From the NCBI GenBank assembly GCA_963204815.1, contig CAUJHQ010000149.1, positions 1 to 49,981 of the forward strand: 49,981 bases of DNA, in the 5' to 3' direction. The notes beneath the pieces are model-generated. The model was not told the origin of the DNA. It saw only the letters and a program-made list of their open reading frames with translations, and made no database searches. The position numbers and the translations under genes were made by a program. This DNA is from Pseudomonadota bacterium (GTDB taxonomy: Bacteria; Pseudomonadota; Gammaproteobacteria; Burkholderiales; Burkholderiaceae_C). Position 1 is the stretch's first letter, and each line of letters opens with the position of its first letter. Below, in pieces: positions 48,955 to 49,981 of the stretch.

Positions 48955-49981
48955 GGCGGGTTGATCCCTTCCCTCCGGGTCGTGCCAGTGTCAGGTGCGA
49001 GCTTCCGGATCCGCAAGACGTGCAAACACCGTGCACGCCCGGTCATGCAAATTGCCCAAGGCCTTAAGGCGTCTCCCGTTGGAGCAAGTCTTGTCGCGGC
49101 GAGGCGAAGGACCGGTCCGGATCGAGCGCCAGCCGCCGAAAGCGCCGGGCCTTCTCTCTTTGCGCGTACACGGCGTTCCGCGGCTACCCGCGGTTCGACC
49201 GGGTGTGCGGACGGTCGTGAATTCAGCGCACGCCAGTGCCCCGTGGGACGGCCCGAACGGCTTAGAACCGCCGTCGAATCGGCGGACTCCGCACCGTCGA
49301 GCTGGCGAAGCTCATTGACGATCCGGTCACGTCATCAACGAGATCCGCAAGTCCTTGAACTTGTTGGAGTCACTGACCAACCCGTCACTCCCACTCTATT
49401 GTCAACAGCTCGGCTCGCGTCATAGGTAGGACAGGCCATTTTTCGACCCTAGAAGCGGTCGATACCGTCAAGGCTACCGTCGTCACGGACTGCGGCAATG
49501 GCGGGCATTCATGTGCCCGGGGCATAACGGTTGCCAACGCCCTGCCCTGCGTGGCATATCGACCACTGCAGCAGTCCCTTTGACGGCATTTGCCCAGCGC
49601 TCCACGGGCCCGGTGACGGTATCCAGCGCCTTGATGACGGTATCGCAGCGCCAGGGGCAGCCATCAACGAGAGGAACTCTACGGATTGCCTGCGGCGACA
49701 AGGTGAGCGCAGGCGCCTCGCTGAGGCGGCCAACAGGCAACTGCGCAATCTCGAGGCCAGCGTTGGGCGACCCCGGAGCGCTTCCCGGCTACCGCAACCG
49801 ACCGGCTCGGTCGTGCGACGAGTGACGCTGAACGACCGAGGCTGTGTGAGAACACGCTGGATGAGGCATCAGGATGGCCTATCGCAGCGACGGCTGCGCT
49901 CGCGCAGCGCGTTGCGTTCTGAGTAATGGGCTTGCGCCCTACGCCTTCATCGCTGTCATCAGTGGCCGGGCGCCGAGGATC
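48955..49981. other. Gene-poor end region with decayed sequence
   Basis: About 1.0 kb without a convincing gene. Frames on both strands are short and unlike any family I recognise. It holds the promoter of the kinase gene, the right copy of the direct repeat (49381-49427), a short CGACC-N8-GGTCG palindrome at 49444-49461, a 21-base-period repeat near 49615-49652, and a CTGTGTGAGAAC stretch at 49843 reminiscent of insertion-sequence ends. It looks like decayed mobile DNA. Confidence 0.5.
49381..49427. repeat. Direct repeat, right copy
   Basis: Same-orientation partner of 38453-38499, gap-free over 47 bases with blocks CCCGTCA, TCCCACT, GTCAACAGC and TCATAGGT shared. On the minus strand the reading TTGACAATAGAGTGGGAGTGA codes for LTIEWE-stop, whose TIEWE-stop equals the C-terminus of GMP synthase, a known island integration site; the match is too short to prove that. 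Confidence 0.6.

Noticed and set aside
49483..49926. Two overlapping frames of 85 and 131 codons near the right end
   Set aside because: Neither has a ribosome site or recognisable domain, they overlap on opposite strands, and base composition is unlike neighbouring genes.

Overview
The window (about 50 kb, very high GC) looks like a chromosome segment from a Burkholderiales betaproteobacterium of the Rubrivivax / Methylibium / Leptothrix kind. The reasons are the exbB-exbD-lpxK-Trm112-kdsB-adk block, a complete cbb3 oxidase locus next to fnr and hemN, frequent GTG/TTG starts and many 4-nt stop/start overlaps. The identification rests on gene content and protein character only; no 16S, tRNA or other taxonomic marker is present.

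Layout. 0.1-1.8 kb: icd (isocitrate dehydrogenase) and a small secreted Ala/Lys/Glu repeat protein. 1.8-12.2 kb: microaerobic respiration, with a TauE/SafE-like protein, hemN, fnr, and the cbb3 oxidase operon read leftward (ccoI, ccoS, ccoN, ccoO, ccoQ, ccoP, ccoG, a FixH-like protein, a small membrane protein). A perfect FNR/ANR box lies inside ccoS, in front of ccoN. 12.3-16.9 kb: DUF192 protein, a TctE-like two-component system, sodB and xseA. 17.2-22.5 kb: exbB-exbD-lpxK-Trm112-kdsB, then adk, an SDR dehydrogenase and a 2OG-Fe(II) oxygenase. 22.6-32.6 kb: a large TonB-dependent receptor and a Yej/Opp-type peptide ABC transporter (fused ATPase, two permeases, lipoprotein binding protein). 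32.7-34.4 kb: LD-carboxypeptidase, tadA and a small membrane protein.

From about 34.6 kb the content becomes accessory. First comes a broken L-idonate-5-dehydrogenase-like gene. Next is a leftward group with a signal-peptide protoglobin, an AhpD-like protein and a redoxin, divergent from an AraC regulator. An alpha/beta-hydrolase/LuxR fusion regulator is followed by a thioesterase and a quinone-oxidoreductase-like gene. Then comes a leftward operon that matches mxaR-mxaS-mxaA-mxaC-mxaK-mxaL, the maturation genes of calcium-dependent PQQ methanol dehydrogenase, preceded by a NarL-type two-component system of the MoxYX kind. No methanol dehydrogenase structural gene (mxaF, mxaI, mxaG, mxaJ, xoxF) is in the window. 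The last kilobase has no convincing gene and carries a second copy of a short repeat also found at 38.45 kb, so the mxa block is bracketed by a direct repeat.

How the parts work together: fnr, hemN and cco form one low-oxygen module (sensor, anaerobic haem synthesis, copper loading, oxidase, assembly). exbBD could energise outer-membrane receptors such as the one at 22.6 kb. That receptor and the ABC transporter could act in sequence in peptide or siderophore uptake. The strongest candidates for unusual biology are the exported protoglobin group and the orphan mxaRSACKL block with its own sensor kinase.
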